DNA from: Erwinia sp. 198
GTDB lineage: Bacteria > Pseudomonadota > Gammaproteobacteria > Enterobacterales > Enterobacteriaceae
Direction: 5' to 3'
Assembly (NCBI RefSeq): GCF_003937915.1
Contig: NZ_RHUM01000012.1
Coordinates: forward strand, 104,566-168,565
DNA: 64,000 nt
The notes under the pieces are model-generated. The model was not told the origin of the DNA. It worked only from the letters and a program-made list of their open reading frames with translations, and did no database searches. Made by a program: the position numbers and the translations under genes. Positions 34,222 to 41,972 of this stretch are shown one piece after another. How positions within the stretch are numbered: position 1 is the first letter of the stretch; every line of letters starts with the position of its first letter.

Positions 34222-35004
34222 TCAGGCAGGCTTATCGGCGTCAATGAACGAGAGGATTTCATTCGTAAGGGCATCGGGCTGCTCAAAATTGGGCAGGTGT
34301 GCCGCGCCAGGTATGGTGTGCAGTTCTGCATGCCATTTTTCAGCCAGGCGCCGCGCATAATCCGGCGGCGTGAGCCGATCTTCTGCGCCTCTCACCACTA
34401 CCGCTCTGACGCGTGGAAAATTCATATTGGTCAGATCGGTATCGGCAATGGCATAAGAACAACCGGCGAAAGCTTCAACCGTGGTGCGCCGCAGCATCTG
34501 CTTCATGCCGTCTGCATAGGGCGAGTCGATAAAGTTCGGCGTGACCCATTTAGCCAAAATACCCATTTCAAGATGTTCAACGCCGTGGTGAAAAACATCT
34601 TCAGCTCTGGCTCGCCAAAGCGAAGGCGGAGCGGCATTGACCAGCGAGGTATCGACGATCACCAATCCCTGCACACGCCTGGGTATCTTGAATCCGATCC
34701 ACTGCGCGATGGTTCCACCAATCGAAACCCCTGCAACCGAGAACTCAGTAATGTGCAGATGATCCAGCGCGGCGATGACATCGTCAGCCAAATCAGACAT
34801 GGAGAAGGGCAGCGCATCGATTGCGCTTAAACCGTGCCCGCGGATATCCAGCCGCACTACGCGATAGCGCTCGATTAAACGCGGCATTTGCAAATCCCAC
34901 AGGTGTAAATCTGTGCCCAGTGAATGAAGAAGTACCAATGTTTTCGCATTTTCTGGCCCCTGCACATCGACGTGCTGAGTTAATTTAAGTGGCCGAATAA
35001 ACAT
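34222..35004 (-). CDS. Alpha/beta hydrolase, 3-oxoadipate enol-lactonase-like
   Basis: A 260-aa alpha/beta hydrolase. Motifs: oxyanion region LLHSLGTDLHLWDLQMP, RLDIRGHGLS, nucleophile Ser94 in AGVSIGG, acid in RGAEDRLTPP and His in PGAAHLPNFEQP. The pattern (HSLGxxxxxWDxQ; RxDxRGHGxS) is that of PcaD-type enol-lactonases and related esterases. No beta-ketoadipate genes are present, so a lactone or ester specific to this cluster is more likely. The start is ATG 35004 with GGAG upstream; ATG 35067 has none. It is the first gene of the leftward unit, facing the prpD-like unit across 556 bp. Confidence 0.85.
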   Translation of the reverse strand: MFIRPLKLTQHVDVQGPENAKTLVLLHSLGTDLHLWDLQMPRLIERYRVVRLDIRGHGLSAIDALPFSMSDLADDVIAALDHLHITEFSVAGVSIGGTIAQWIGFKIPRRVQGLVIVDTSLVNAAPPSLWRARAEDVFHHGVEHLEMGILAKWVTPNFIDSPYADGMKQMLRRTTVEAFAGCSYAIADTDLTNMNFPRVRAVVVRGAEDRLTPPDYARRLAEKWHAELHTIPGAAHLPNFEQPDALTNEILSFIDADKPA

Positions 35005-35129
35005 CCAGGACTCCTCATTTTTATTTTTTCTCGCCAGTTCCATCGCTTGCACTATTTGAATTTGCAATCTTTACTTATGGAATCCGTGCATGTTGGCGGG
35101 CTGCAGAAACAGGCTGCCGCTCTTATTAA

Positions 35130-35154
35130 TAGGGCAATCCCGACTTTTGCCCTA
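35130..35154. promoter_or_regulatory. Inverted repeat 1 in the cluster promoter region
   Basis: TAGGGCAA (35130-35137) and TTGCCCTA (35147-35154) with a nine-base spacer. It could be an operator for the cluster LysR protein (which favours dyads of this size) or a small hairpin in a leader. Confidence 0.55.
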
Positions 35155-35158
35155 ATGG

Positions 35159-35186
35159 ATAATTTCGATGCCGCTATCGAAATTAT
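35159..35186. promoter_or_regulatory. Inverted repeat 2 in the cluster promoter region
   Basis: ATAATTTCGAT (35159-35169) and ATCGAAATTAT (35176-35186) are perfect 11-bp arms around GCCGCT. It lies five bases after repeat 1 with an unrelated sequence, suggesting two different binding proteins or a paired control site. Confidence 0.65.
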
Positions 35187-35560
35187 TGAACGACCTCCAT
35201 AAATTCGTACCAGCACTGATGTTAAAGGCCATCAAAGGGATAGCGTTTTCTGCCAGAAGAACAGGGGTGGTCAAAAAACCCTCCGTTGCAGCCAGTCCGG
35301 TCTTACAAAATCATTTCTATAATAAATCCTACCGAATAACTATTTTCTCTCTTTTCAGAATATCGCCAGGATATTCATATTTTCGATGAATACCTCGATT
35401 TTATTCGCTGGTGTTTGCCCGACGTGAAAAATAACATCTGGCGAACAAGACCCGGCGATAACTTACAGGTTAATGCTTTATTTTATTTCTCTGCATATAT
35501 CCGTAGCGGATCGCTGTTTTTGATCTTTTCGAAAACTTATTTTAGCGTATGGGATAAATT

Positions 35561-36988
35561 ATGGCGCAGGACGAATTTGATAAGATAATGGTTGAACTGG
35601 TTGATTATGCCTATGAGCAGTCAACCTTTGATGATGAAACTTTGCGCCTGGCACGTTTTTGCCTGCTGGATTCCGTAGGCTGCGCGATTGCCGCCTCCAG
35701 CGATAATGACTGCTTAAAACTGATGCGCAGCGCGCAATTCAGCAAGAGCAGCGAGGGCATGCCGGTGATGGGAACCGCCCTGAGGCTGGGACCGATTGAG
35801 GCGGCCTTTCAGATCGGATCGATGATCCGCTGGCTTGAGTATAACGATACCTGGCTGGCACAAGAATGGGGACATCCCTCCGATAATCTGGGCGCAATTC
35901 TGGCGGCCGCAGCGTGGCGTGGCGTGGCAGACGGTAGCCAGCAGGAACCCGATATGGCAGCCGTATTAAATACGCTGATTCGCGCCTATGAGATCCACGG
36001 GGTGCTCTGCCTGTCGAACTGCTTTAACGCGCTGGGTATCGATCATGTCGTGCTGGTCAAGCTGGCCTCGGCGATTGCCTCCGCTCAGCTGCTTGGCCTG
36101 TCAAAAGAGCAGGCGCTAAGCGCGCTTTCCAACGCCATTATCGATGGCCATGCTCTCAGAACCTACCGGCATGCGCCTAATGCAGGCACGCGCAAATCCT
36201 GGGCGGCAGGTGACGCGACAGCGCGCGGACTTCAACTGGCGCTGTTCGCCCAGACCGGTGAAATGGGCTATCCCTCTGCGCTTACCGCCAGCCGTTGGGG
36301 ATTTGATGATGCGGTTTTACGTGGAAAGCCTTTTAATTTGTCGCGCGGCTTGGCCGACTTTGTCATCAAAAATATCCTGTTCAAGGTTCCCAACCCTGCG
36401 GAATACCATGCACAGACCGCCGTGGAAGCGGCGATTAATCTGCGCCAACGGATAGTTGCCGCCGGATACTCGCCCGAAAGCATTGAATATGTCCGTGTGG
36501 AAACGACGCGGCCGGCAATGCAGATTATTGATAAATCAGGGCCGCTAAAGAACGCTGCCGATCGAGATCACTGCCTTCAGTACATGATTGCTGTCGGGTT
36601 ACACACCGGAAATCTCACCGTACAGGATTTCCATGAACCGCTCGCCGCCGATCCGCAGCTGGATGCACTGCGGATGAAAATTACCTGCACTGAACGGCCT
36701 GCCTTTACCGAGAGCTACTACGACCCGGAAAAACGCGCTATTCCCAATGCGCTCTACCTGAAGTGTCATGGCATGACGGAAGAGATCGCCGAAGCCATTG
36801 ATTATCCGCTCGGCCATGTACGTCGTCGTAGAGAGTGTTTCGAGGCGCTGCTGGCTAAATTTCATTTGAACCTTGCAGACAGCCCGCTGCGCAACCGTGC
36901 GTCGGCCCTGGCCGACGTCCTGATTTCTGAATCAAAGCTGGATGCGATGCCCGTTACCGACTTCCTGAAGATGTTCTCATGGCTATAG
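35561..36988 (+). CDS. MmgE/PrpD-family dehydratase, PrpD paralogue
   Basis: A 475-aa protein strongly resembling PrpD (2-methylcitrate dehydratase): IGSMIRWLEYNDTWLAQEWGHPSDNLG, LGIDHVVLVKLAS, LRTYRHAPNAGTRKSWAAGDAT, GEMGYPSALTASRWGF, NPAEYHAQTAVEAA and GPLKNAADRDHCLQYM are all kept. PrpD removes water from 2-methylcitrate; other family members decarboxylate cis-aconitate or epimerise iminodisuccinate. No prpB, prpC or prpR is adjacent, so it is probably not for propionate catabolism but acts on another citrate-like tricarboxylate in this cluster. It is the first gene of a four-gene rightward operon with a GAPDH-like protein (48 bp on), a kinase-like protein and an exporter. SD GGGA precedes the ATG. 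Confidence 0.9.
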   Translation: MAQDEFDKIMVELVDYAYEQSTFDDETLRLARFCLLDSVGCAIAASSDNDCLKLMRSAQFSKSSEGMPVMGTALRLGPIEAAFQIGSMIRWLEYNDTWLAQEWGHPSDNLGAILAAAAWRGVADGSQQEPDMAAVLNTLIRAYEIHGVLCLSNCFNALGIDHVVLVKLASAIASAQLLGLSKEQALSALSNAIIDGHALRTYRHAPNAGTRKSWAAGDATARGLQLALFAQTGEMGYPSALTASRWGFDDAVLRGKPFNLSRGLADFVIKNILFKVPNPAEYHAQTAVEAAINLRQRIVAAGYSPESIEYVRVETTRPAMQIIDKSGPLKNAADRDHCLQYMIAVGLHTGNLTVQDFHEPLAADPQLDALRMKITCTERPAFTESYYDPEKRAIPNALYLKCHGMTEEIAEAIDYPLGHVRRRRECFEALLAKFHLNLADSPLRNRASALADVLISESKLDAMPVTDFLKMFSWL

Positions 36989-37036
36989 CTCTCATAAAAA
37001 ACAATAACATCTGTTAATTTCTTTCGAGGTGATAAA

Positions 37037-38179
37037 GTGAAAAAAGCAATACTGGTTGGCTGCGGCGCGGAGATCGGCGCAAACCTGCTGATTCAAAACG
37101 ATCCGGCAAAAGATGGCTTCGCTATTCAAACCGTGGTGACGAATCCGCCTTCTTTAGATAAGCATTATCCGGACCTGCGCCCGATTGATGGCATTATTGC
37201 CCGCCTGGCGATGGCGCAACCCGGCATCCAGTCTCGTATCGAGATTATTAGCGATAACACGCTCAACATCGACGGTCGCGAAGTTCACTTCTTCTTTGGC
37301 AATTTAGCCGAAGAGCTTCCGCCGCAAAGCGGCCGCTTCGACATTGGCTTTATTGCCACCAGCAAGCTGGATATGGACAGGAACAGCCCGGTTGCTCGTA
37401 ATATGCTGGAGCTTGCCGACGTAGTGTTGGGCGTTGCCGAGGCGAACGAGCTGCCGAGCATTTATGGCTGCCTGGAAGATCTGACCAGCGATGAGATTGG
37501 CACCATTCAGCGTCGGGTAGTTGATTCCGGAATGTACTGCCTCGGTTCCTGCCAGACGAATGGAATGCATGCCTCGCTGCGTGTCGTGACAGAGGCACTG
37601 AAAGCCGTTCATTTCAATGCCTCGCATATTATTTCAGTAGAAACCGATATCGTGCATCCCGATACGCCTAACGGCGTGCTCGGCACGCGATCTTTTGAAG
37701 GGCGCATGCAGGACGCACGCGACAATCTGCGTCCCAGCTTCTCACAAATTGCCATGAGCCAGGAGAAAGTCATGCCCTGGGCGCCGCTGGTGAATACCGT
37801 TTCATTACGCGCACCTGTACATGCGCCCGGCTACCAGATTAACCGCTTTATCGTCCGGGACAGCGGTGCGTTAAGCCTCGATCTTATCAGGACGGCGATA
37901 GATCGCATAAACGAAACACATCCGCACGTCGTCAGTGCATCCCGGTCGCCTTTGGGCAGCCGTGCTTATGCCTGGGAGCGCCGGTGCTCCACCATTCTTT
38001 CTGACAAGAATCACCTGCTTATTTTGCGTCCGGCCTGGCTGGCAGAGCAGAATTTGAGTGAGATTATCGTTCAGTCATTTGTAAATAATACGGTTGGCTA
38101 TAGCGCGGTCGTTCGCGCCGTCGCGCGCAGCGTCGCGCTTGGCCTGCCCGTCGCCACTTTTCAGGGGATTGAAAAATGA
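37037..38179 (+). CDS. Divergent GAPDH-like dehydrogenase
   Basis: A 380-aa protein with a GAPDH-type layout. The N-terminal Rossmann motif is VGCGAEIG (residues 7-14), and the catalytic loop is Ser171-Cys172-Gln173-Thr174-Asn175, matching the SCTTN of GAPDH/Epd. The block after it (SVETDIVHPDTPNGVLGTRSFEGRMQDARDNLRPS) aligns with the GAPDH catalytic and substrate loop, but the position of the catalytic His appears as Glu202; His197 or His207 may substitute. It is far too divergent to be glycolytic GAPDH. Such folds make or reduce acyl-phosphates, and its start codon neighbour, overlapping by four bases, is a kinase-like gene, so an acyl-phosphate reductase step on a carboxylate is plausible. 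SD GAGGTGAT. No close named relative is known to me. Confidence 0.8.
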   Translation: MKKAILVGCGAEIGANLLIQNDPAKDGFAIQTVVTNPPSLDKHYPDLRPIDGIIARLAMAQPGIQSRIEIISDNTLNIDGREVHFFFGNLAEELPPQSGRFDIGFIATSKLDMDRNSPVARNMLELADVVLGVAEANELPSIYGCLEDLTSDEIGTIQRRVVDSGMYCLGSCQTNGMHASLRVVTEALKAVHFNASHIISVETDIVHPDTPNGVLGTRSFEGRMQDARDNLRPSFSQIAMSQEKVMPWAPLVNTVSLRAPVHAPGYQINRFIVRDSGALSLDLIRTAIDRINETHPHVVSASRSPLGSRAYAWERRCSTILSDKNHLLILRPAWLAEQNLSEIIVQSFVNNTVGYSAVVRAVARSVALGLPVATFQGIEK

Positions 38180-39156
38180 CACGCTCTCATACGGTCGATC
38201 TGTTGAGTTCAGGTCTTGTCGTCAAGACGGCCAGCTCCGCCACGTTTAATGGCAAACTGAAAGCTGAAGTCGATCAGATACGCGCGCTGCACGATATTTA
38301 CCCGGATTTGATGGTTCCGGTATTGCACGACGGGCTGGCCGCCGGACGGCAGTTCTACATTCTTGAAAAGATCGATGCCCTTCCGCTGTCTAAAATCGTG
38401 TTTGACGAGGGGCGCCCGCTGGCTGAACGCAGAACGATCGTCATCAACGCACTGGAAAATGTTCAGAGAGCCATCGGCATGGAGCTGGATAATCAGCTGG
38501 CAACCTTCGACGATATGCCGGCCAGACTACGGGAAGAGTGGGAAGGCACGCGTTTCGCACATGACCTGTTTGATAAGCCGATTCTGCTTAACGGGGCAAG
38601 ATGCAACCGAACTGCCCGCGAGATTTTTGAAAAGTCGCTGGAGCTGGCGAGAACGGAAAAATTCAGGTCGGTGGAAAAAGCCCACTTCAATTTTCACTTC
38701 GGCAACGTGCTCTACAACGAGGAACACGCGCAGACCCGTTTTATCGATCCCGATTTTTCAGTGCGGGGACTCGATCCGCTTTTCGGCTTCTCCCGATTTG
38801 CCTTTTCGTTCTGGCACGAACTTGCCGCTGAGGTGAAGGACGCGGTGAAAGTGGTGCCGATGGCTGATGCGTTGATGTTCGTGCTGGCAAAACCCGATTA
38901 CGGCAACATTCTCGGCAGCATCCCGGAGCTGGGCGGCATTGCCGGTCTGCTGCCGCTGATGGGCGAAAGCATGCGCAATCGGTTCTACGTGCTTACTACC
39001 TACTGCTTCCTGAGAAGTATCCGCATCAACGGCAGTAAAATGCTCTGGAAAGCCCCGCTTTCCCCTGTGGTAGCCAGCCCTGAAGAAGTGCTGATGCTGG
39101 GCCTGGTAGCTTACCTCGAAGGGGCAAATGTTGAAACTGAAAGCCTTTGTGCGTAA
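38176..39156 (+). CDS. APH-fold kinase-like protein coupled to the GAPDH-like gene
   Basis: A 326-aa protein with the aminoglycoside-phosphotransferase/choline-kinase-like fold. Lys17 (VVKTA) and Glu31 suit the ATP-anchoring pair; FYILEKIDALPLS resembles the hinge. The catalytic loop reads His170-Phe-Asn172-Phe-His-Phe-Gly-Asn177-Val-Leu, where APH enzymes have H-G-D-x-x-x-x-N: the catalytic Asp is Asn. The metal-binding segment IDPDF is present. It overlaps the GAPDH-like gene by ATGA, implying coupled translation in fixed ratio. It may be a true kinase with altered chemistry, or a pseudokinase. It is not a convincing antibiotic-resistance gene. Followed 27 bp later by the exporter. Confidence 0.75.
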   Translation: MTRSHTVDLLSSGLVVKTASSATFNGKLKAEVDQIRALHDIYPDLMVPVLHDGLAAGRQFYILEKIDALPLSKIVFDEGRPLAERRTIVINALENVQRAIGMELDNQLATFDDMPARLREEWEGTRFAHDLFDKPILLNGARCNRTAREIFEKSLELARTEKFRSVEKAHFNFHFGNVLYNEEHAQTRFIDPDFSVRGLDPLFGFSRFAFSFWHELAAEVKDAVKVVPMADALMFVLAKPDYGNILGSIPELGGIAGLLPLMGESMRNRFYVLTTYCFLRSIRINGSKMLWKAPLSPVVASPEEVLMLGLVAYLEGANVETESLCA

Positions 39157-39183
39157 TTTTCACCCACTACAGGATGTTAAGGT

Positions 39184-40566
39184 ATGTCGTTGGTAAGCAG
39201 TAATACCCTGGAACAGGGATTTGAGGCGCCGAGACGCTACCTGGCGGCAGCGGCTATTTTAATTGGCGTTATTATGGCGGCGCTCGACAGCTCCATTGTT
39301 AATATTTCGCTGCCCTCAATTGCCGCAGCCTTACAGGTGGATCCAGCCTCTGTTATCTGGGTGACCAACGCCTATCAGGTTGCCAGCGCGGCGGCGATGT
39401 TAATTTGCGCCTCGCTGGGTTCGAGGATTGGGGAGCGACGTTTCTACACGGCGGGAATAATTCTGTTTACGCTGGCGTCGCTGGGCTGCAGCCTCTCCCC
39501 AACCTTTGGCATCCTGGTGGTAATGCGGGTGCTCCAGGGAATCAGCTACGCCGTTATGATTAGCGTCGGGCTGGGACTCTATCGGGTTATCTTTCCGCCG
39601 CGCACGCTGGGCACCATATTAGGGCTGAACGCGCTGGCGTTTGCGGTGGGCACGGCGATTGGCCCTGCGCTGGGCGGCCTGATCATCTCTTATCTTTCCT
39701 GGCCCTGGCTGTTCTATATCAATCTTCCGCTGGGGGGGCTTGCCATCGTGTTCTCGTTTGTTTCTCTGGGCGTGGATGTGGAGAAGGAAAAAGGCTTCGA
39801 CTGGGGAGGGGCGGTCGCTTCGGCCGCCGCATTAGGCCTGATGGTTGTCGCCGTTGATCAGATTGGCCGCTGGGATAGCCGTACGCTGATGCTGTGCGGC
39901 ATCTCATCGGCAGCGCTGATTGCCATTTTTATTTATGCGCAGAGGCGTACAAAGCATCCACTGCTGCCTCTTGATATCTTCCATTCCCGGCGATATACCT
40001 TTGCGGTGATCTCTTCCGTCTCCCTGTTTGTGGCACAGGGAATGGCGCTGGTTGGGTTACCTTTTGTTCTGCAGCACGTCTTCCACTATTCCGTGCTGGA
40101 GGCCGCGTTTATCTTCACGCCGTGGCCGATTGCCGTTGCCGTCTGCGCCCCGCTTGCTGGCAAACTTTCTAACCGTTTAAATCCGACGCAGATTTCCACC
40201 GTCGGCGTGATGATTTTCTGCCTGGGTCTGGGAGCGCTGGCGCTGCTGCCGGAAGCCGCCACGGTCAATGATTTCCTGTGGCGGGTGGCGATTTGCGGGA
40301 TCGGCTATGGGCTGTTCCTGCCGCCGAATAACAAAGAGATGTTTTCGAATGTCGCCGCAAACCGCACGGTAACGGCGTCTGGCGTTTTATCGACGGCCAG
40401 GACGGCCGGCCAATCGATCGGCGCAGCCCTGGTGGCAATGGTGATTGCGCTGCTGAACGGACTGAGCAACTCCGCAGGGATGTCGTTCGCCATCTGGTTA
40501 TTTGGGCTGGCCTGCCTGATATCGGCGCTGTCGACACTCACCAGCCTGCTACGCCTGCAGCGATAA
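39184..40566 (+). CDS. DHA2-type MFS exporter
   Basis: A 460-aa, 13-14-helix major facilitator of the EmrB/QacA (DHA2) family: LIGVIMAALDSSIVNISLPSIAAALQ (family motif with acidic residue in helix 1), WVTNAYQVASAAAMLICASLGSRIGERR, LGLNALAFAVGTAIGPALGGLIISYLSWPWLFYINLP. These are proton-driven exporters of drugs and toxic metabolites. It is the last gene of the prpD-like operon, so it most likely exports the cluster's product or an intermediate. SD AAGG precedes ATG 39184. Confidence 0.9.
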   Translation: MSLVSSNTLEQGFEAPRRYLAAAAILIGVIMAALDSSIVNISLPSIAAALQVDPASVIWVTNAYQVASAAAMLICASLGSRIGERRFYTAGIILFTLASLGCSLSPTFGILVVMRVLQGISYAVMISVGLGLYRVIFPPRTLGTILGLNALAFAVGTAIGPALGGLIISYLSWPWLFYINLPLGGLAIVFSFVSLGVDVEKEKGFDWGGAVASAAALGLMVVAVDQIGRWDSRTLMLCGISSAALIAIFIYAQRRTKHPLLPLDIFHSRRYTFAVISSVSLFVAQGMALVGLPFVLQHVFHYSVLEAAFIFTPWPIAVAVCAPLAGKLSNRLNPTQISTVGVMIFCLGLGALALLPEAATVNDFLWRVAICGIGYGLFLPPNNKEMFSNVAANRTVTASGVLSTARTAGQSIGAALVAMVIALLNGLSNSAGMSFAIWLFGLACLISALSTLTSLLRLQR

Positions 40567-40993
40567 ACCTTCCGCCACTTTGCAAGGAGTGGCTTTTATC
40601 CCCTTGCCTCTCTTTCTCCCTGTTCTGACGACAAAGCTAATGGCGACGGGACCTTAAGCCAAGGAAAGGTTTGCTGGGTGTCGCAATGTCAGTTCCATCG
40701 CGGAGTATAAGACGATGAAGATGAATACCCCTGGAAAAGCCGAAAGGTTTTTTCATACTGCGATGACGGCAGAAAAGAGCTTGCAGCTGGCGGGGGCAGG
40801 GAAGTGGCTAAACTTATTAGCGGCAAGACAAAAAAGGGAACCTGATGAAACAGGTTCCCTTTCTGAGGAATATTGTCGCTATTAACCGCTGCAACTGCTG
40901 TTGAACACGGTGGGATAGTTTATCTACAATATCCTGTATTTTCGCCCGTTTAGAGACTTATCCCTTAACCAGCGTGCTTTGATGCAGAATGAG
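40567..40993. other. 427-bp region between the exporter and tRNA-Phe
   Basis: It holds one strong hairpin terminator (40836-40863). A 56-codon frame (ATG 40715 to TAA 40885) has GGAG upstream but includes the whole hairpin, and is only a weak candidate. I looked here for an integrase gene or attachment-site repeat and saw none. Confidence 0.5.
40836..40863. terminator. Bidirectional terminator between exporter and tRNA-Phe
   Basis: GGGAACCTG (40836-40844), loop ATGAAA, CAGGTTCCC (40851-40859), flanked by AAAAA on the left and TTTCT on the right, so it can act on both strands. It could end both the exporter operon and the leftward tRNA-Phe transcript. Confidence 0.85.
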
Positions 40994-41069
40994 TGGTGCC
41001 CGGACTCGGAATCGAACCAAGGACACGGGGATTTTCAATCCCCTGCTCTACCGACTGAGCTATCCGGGC
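40994..41069 (-). tRNA. pheU: tRNA-Phe (GAA)
   Basis: 76 nt on the minus strand, GCCCGGATAGCTCAGTCGG... with anticodon GAA, TTCGATT loop and encoded CCA; essentially identical to E. coli tRNA-Phe. As in E. coli, it lies next to yjdC-dsbD, so it corresponds to pheU. Its 3' end faces the accessory cluster. This tRNA is a frequent integration site for genomic islands in enterobacteria. Confidence 0.97.
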
Positions 41070-41330
41070 AACGGGGCGCATTAAACCGTAAAGGCCGCCC
41101 GCCGTCAACGGCTTTGTCATAAAAAAGCGCTAAAGCGTGACTGACTGCCTGCTTTTCAGACAGTCAGCCTGAAAGTTATGCAAATCCATCCGGGACAACC
41201 TGTCTTTCAGGCTTCCGTCATGTGCGCTTTCTTTGCCAAAGAACGCCAGAGCCTGTGCGGCATGGGAGCGGCGCGGCGCTTTTACAGTATGGGGCGCTGA
41301 TCAAACGCACCGTGCTTACGGCTCAACGCG

Positions 41331-41909
41331 TTAGCTCAACGCACCGTTCTTACGGCAAAGCGCGATACTCAGCACGTCTTCCGCCAGCGAGCGGGCCGTC
41401 ACCACTTCCTGCACGTTGTGTTTCACCAGCAGCCGACTCAGACAGCCTTCCAGAATCAGCTCCATCTGATGAGCGAGCAGTTCCGGGTTATCGGTTTCCA
41501 GCTGGGTCAACAGCTGGTGGGTATATTGCCAGGAAGCGCGCTTTTGCTGCTCGGCAACCTGGTGGATAGGGTGGTCTGGCTGCGGATAAAAGCTGCACGC
41601 GGCCACAAACAGACAGCCGGGATAGCGATTGTTGTTAACGGCTTCTTCCAGCACCTGGTAACGCGCCAGCAGCTTGCGCGCCGGGCCCATAGTGTCATCC
41701 AGCAGCAGCTTGCGCCGCCAGATATCAACCTGCTGGCTGTGGTAGCGCAGGGCGTCATAGAGCAGCGCCTCGCGGTCGGGCCAGTAGCGTTGCAAATCTT
41801 CCTGTTGGCAGGCTGCCGCCTCCGCCATCATGGCGAAAGAGGTGGAGGCGGCCAGCCCGTTCTGCTCGAGTACGTTCAGCGCATGCTCGAGTACCTGTTC
41901 ACGTTGCAA
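41331..41909 (-). CDS. yjdC: TetR-family regulator YjdC
   Basis: A 192-aa TetR-like regulator matching E. coli YjdC: LLYDALRYHSQQVDIWRRKLLLDDTMGPARKLLARYQVLEEAVNNNRYPGCLFVAACSFYP, HPIHQVAEQQKRASWQYTHQLL and QMELILEGCLSRLLV. The N-terminal HTH (ALNVLEQNGLAASTSFAMMAEAAACQQEDLQRYWPDREALLYDAL) is diverged, as in E. coli. The regulated genes are unknown. It follows dsbD in the same leftward direction with a 63-bp gap. The last 19 bp of the gene are repeated almost exactly 34 bp beyond it (41304-41322 and 41338-41356). Confidence 0.92.
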   Translation of the reverse strand: MQREQVLEHALNVLEQNGLAASTSFAMMAEAAACQQEDLQRYWPDREALLYDALRYHSQQVDIWRRKLLLDDTMGPARKLLARYQVLEEAVNNNRYPGCLFVAACSFYPQPDHPIHQVAEQQKRASWQYTHQLLTQLETDNPELLAHQMELILEGCLSRLLVKHNVQEVVTARSLAEDVLSIALCRKNGALS

Positions 41910-41972
41910 GCGACTCTCCTCTTGAATGCATTACTTTACGGTAGCGACCGTAAAATTCTTTTCTAGTGTCGT

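Larger units (their letters stand above)
35005..35560. other. Divergent promoter region of the accessory cluster
   Basis: About 550 bp between the leftward hydrolase unit and the rightward prpD-like unit. It contains two adjacent inverted repeats (35130-35154 and 35159-35186) and an AT-rich stretch near 35320-35550. A 73-codon frame at 35168-35389 starts inside the second repeat, has no SD and is not called. Confidence 0.6.

Noticed and set aside
35168..35389. 73-codon frame in the cluster's divergent region
   Set aside because: Its start lies inside an inverted repeat, it lacks an SD and it resembles nothing I know.
38176..39156. Kinase-like protein as an aminoglycoside resistance gene
   Set aside because: The catalytic Asp is replaced and it is translationally coupled to a metabolic dehydrogenase, so a resistance role is not supported.
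40715..40885. 56-codon frame before tRNA-Phe
   Set aside because: It contains the whole bidirectional terminator hairpin, so translation through it is doubtful; kept only as a remark in the intergenic entry.
28307..40993. Integrase gene or direct repeat of the tRNA-Phe 3' end marking an island
   Set aside because: I looked for both and saw neither, so the mobile origin of the cluster stays an inference.
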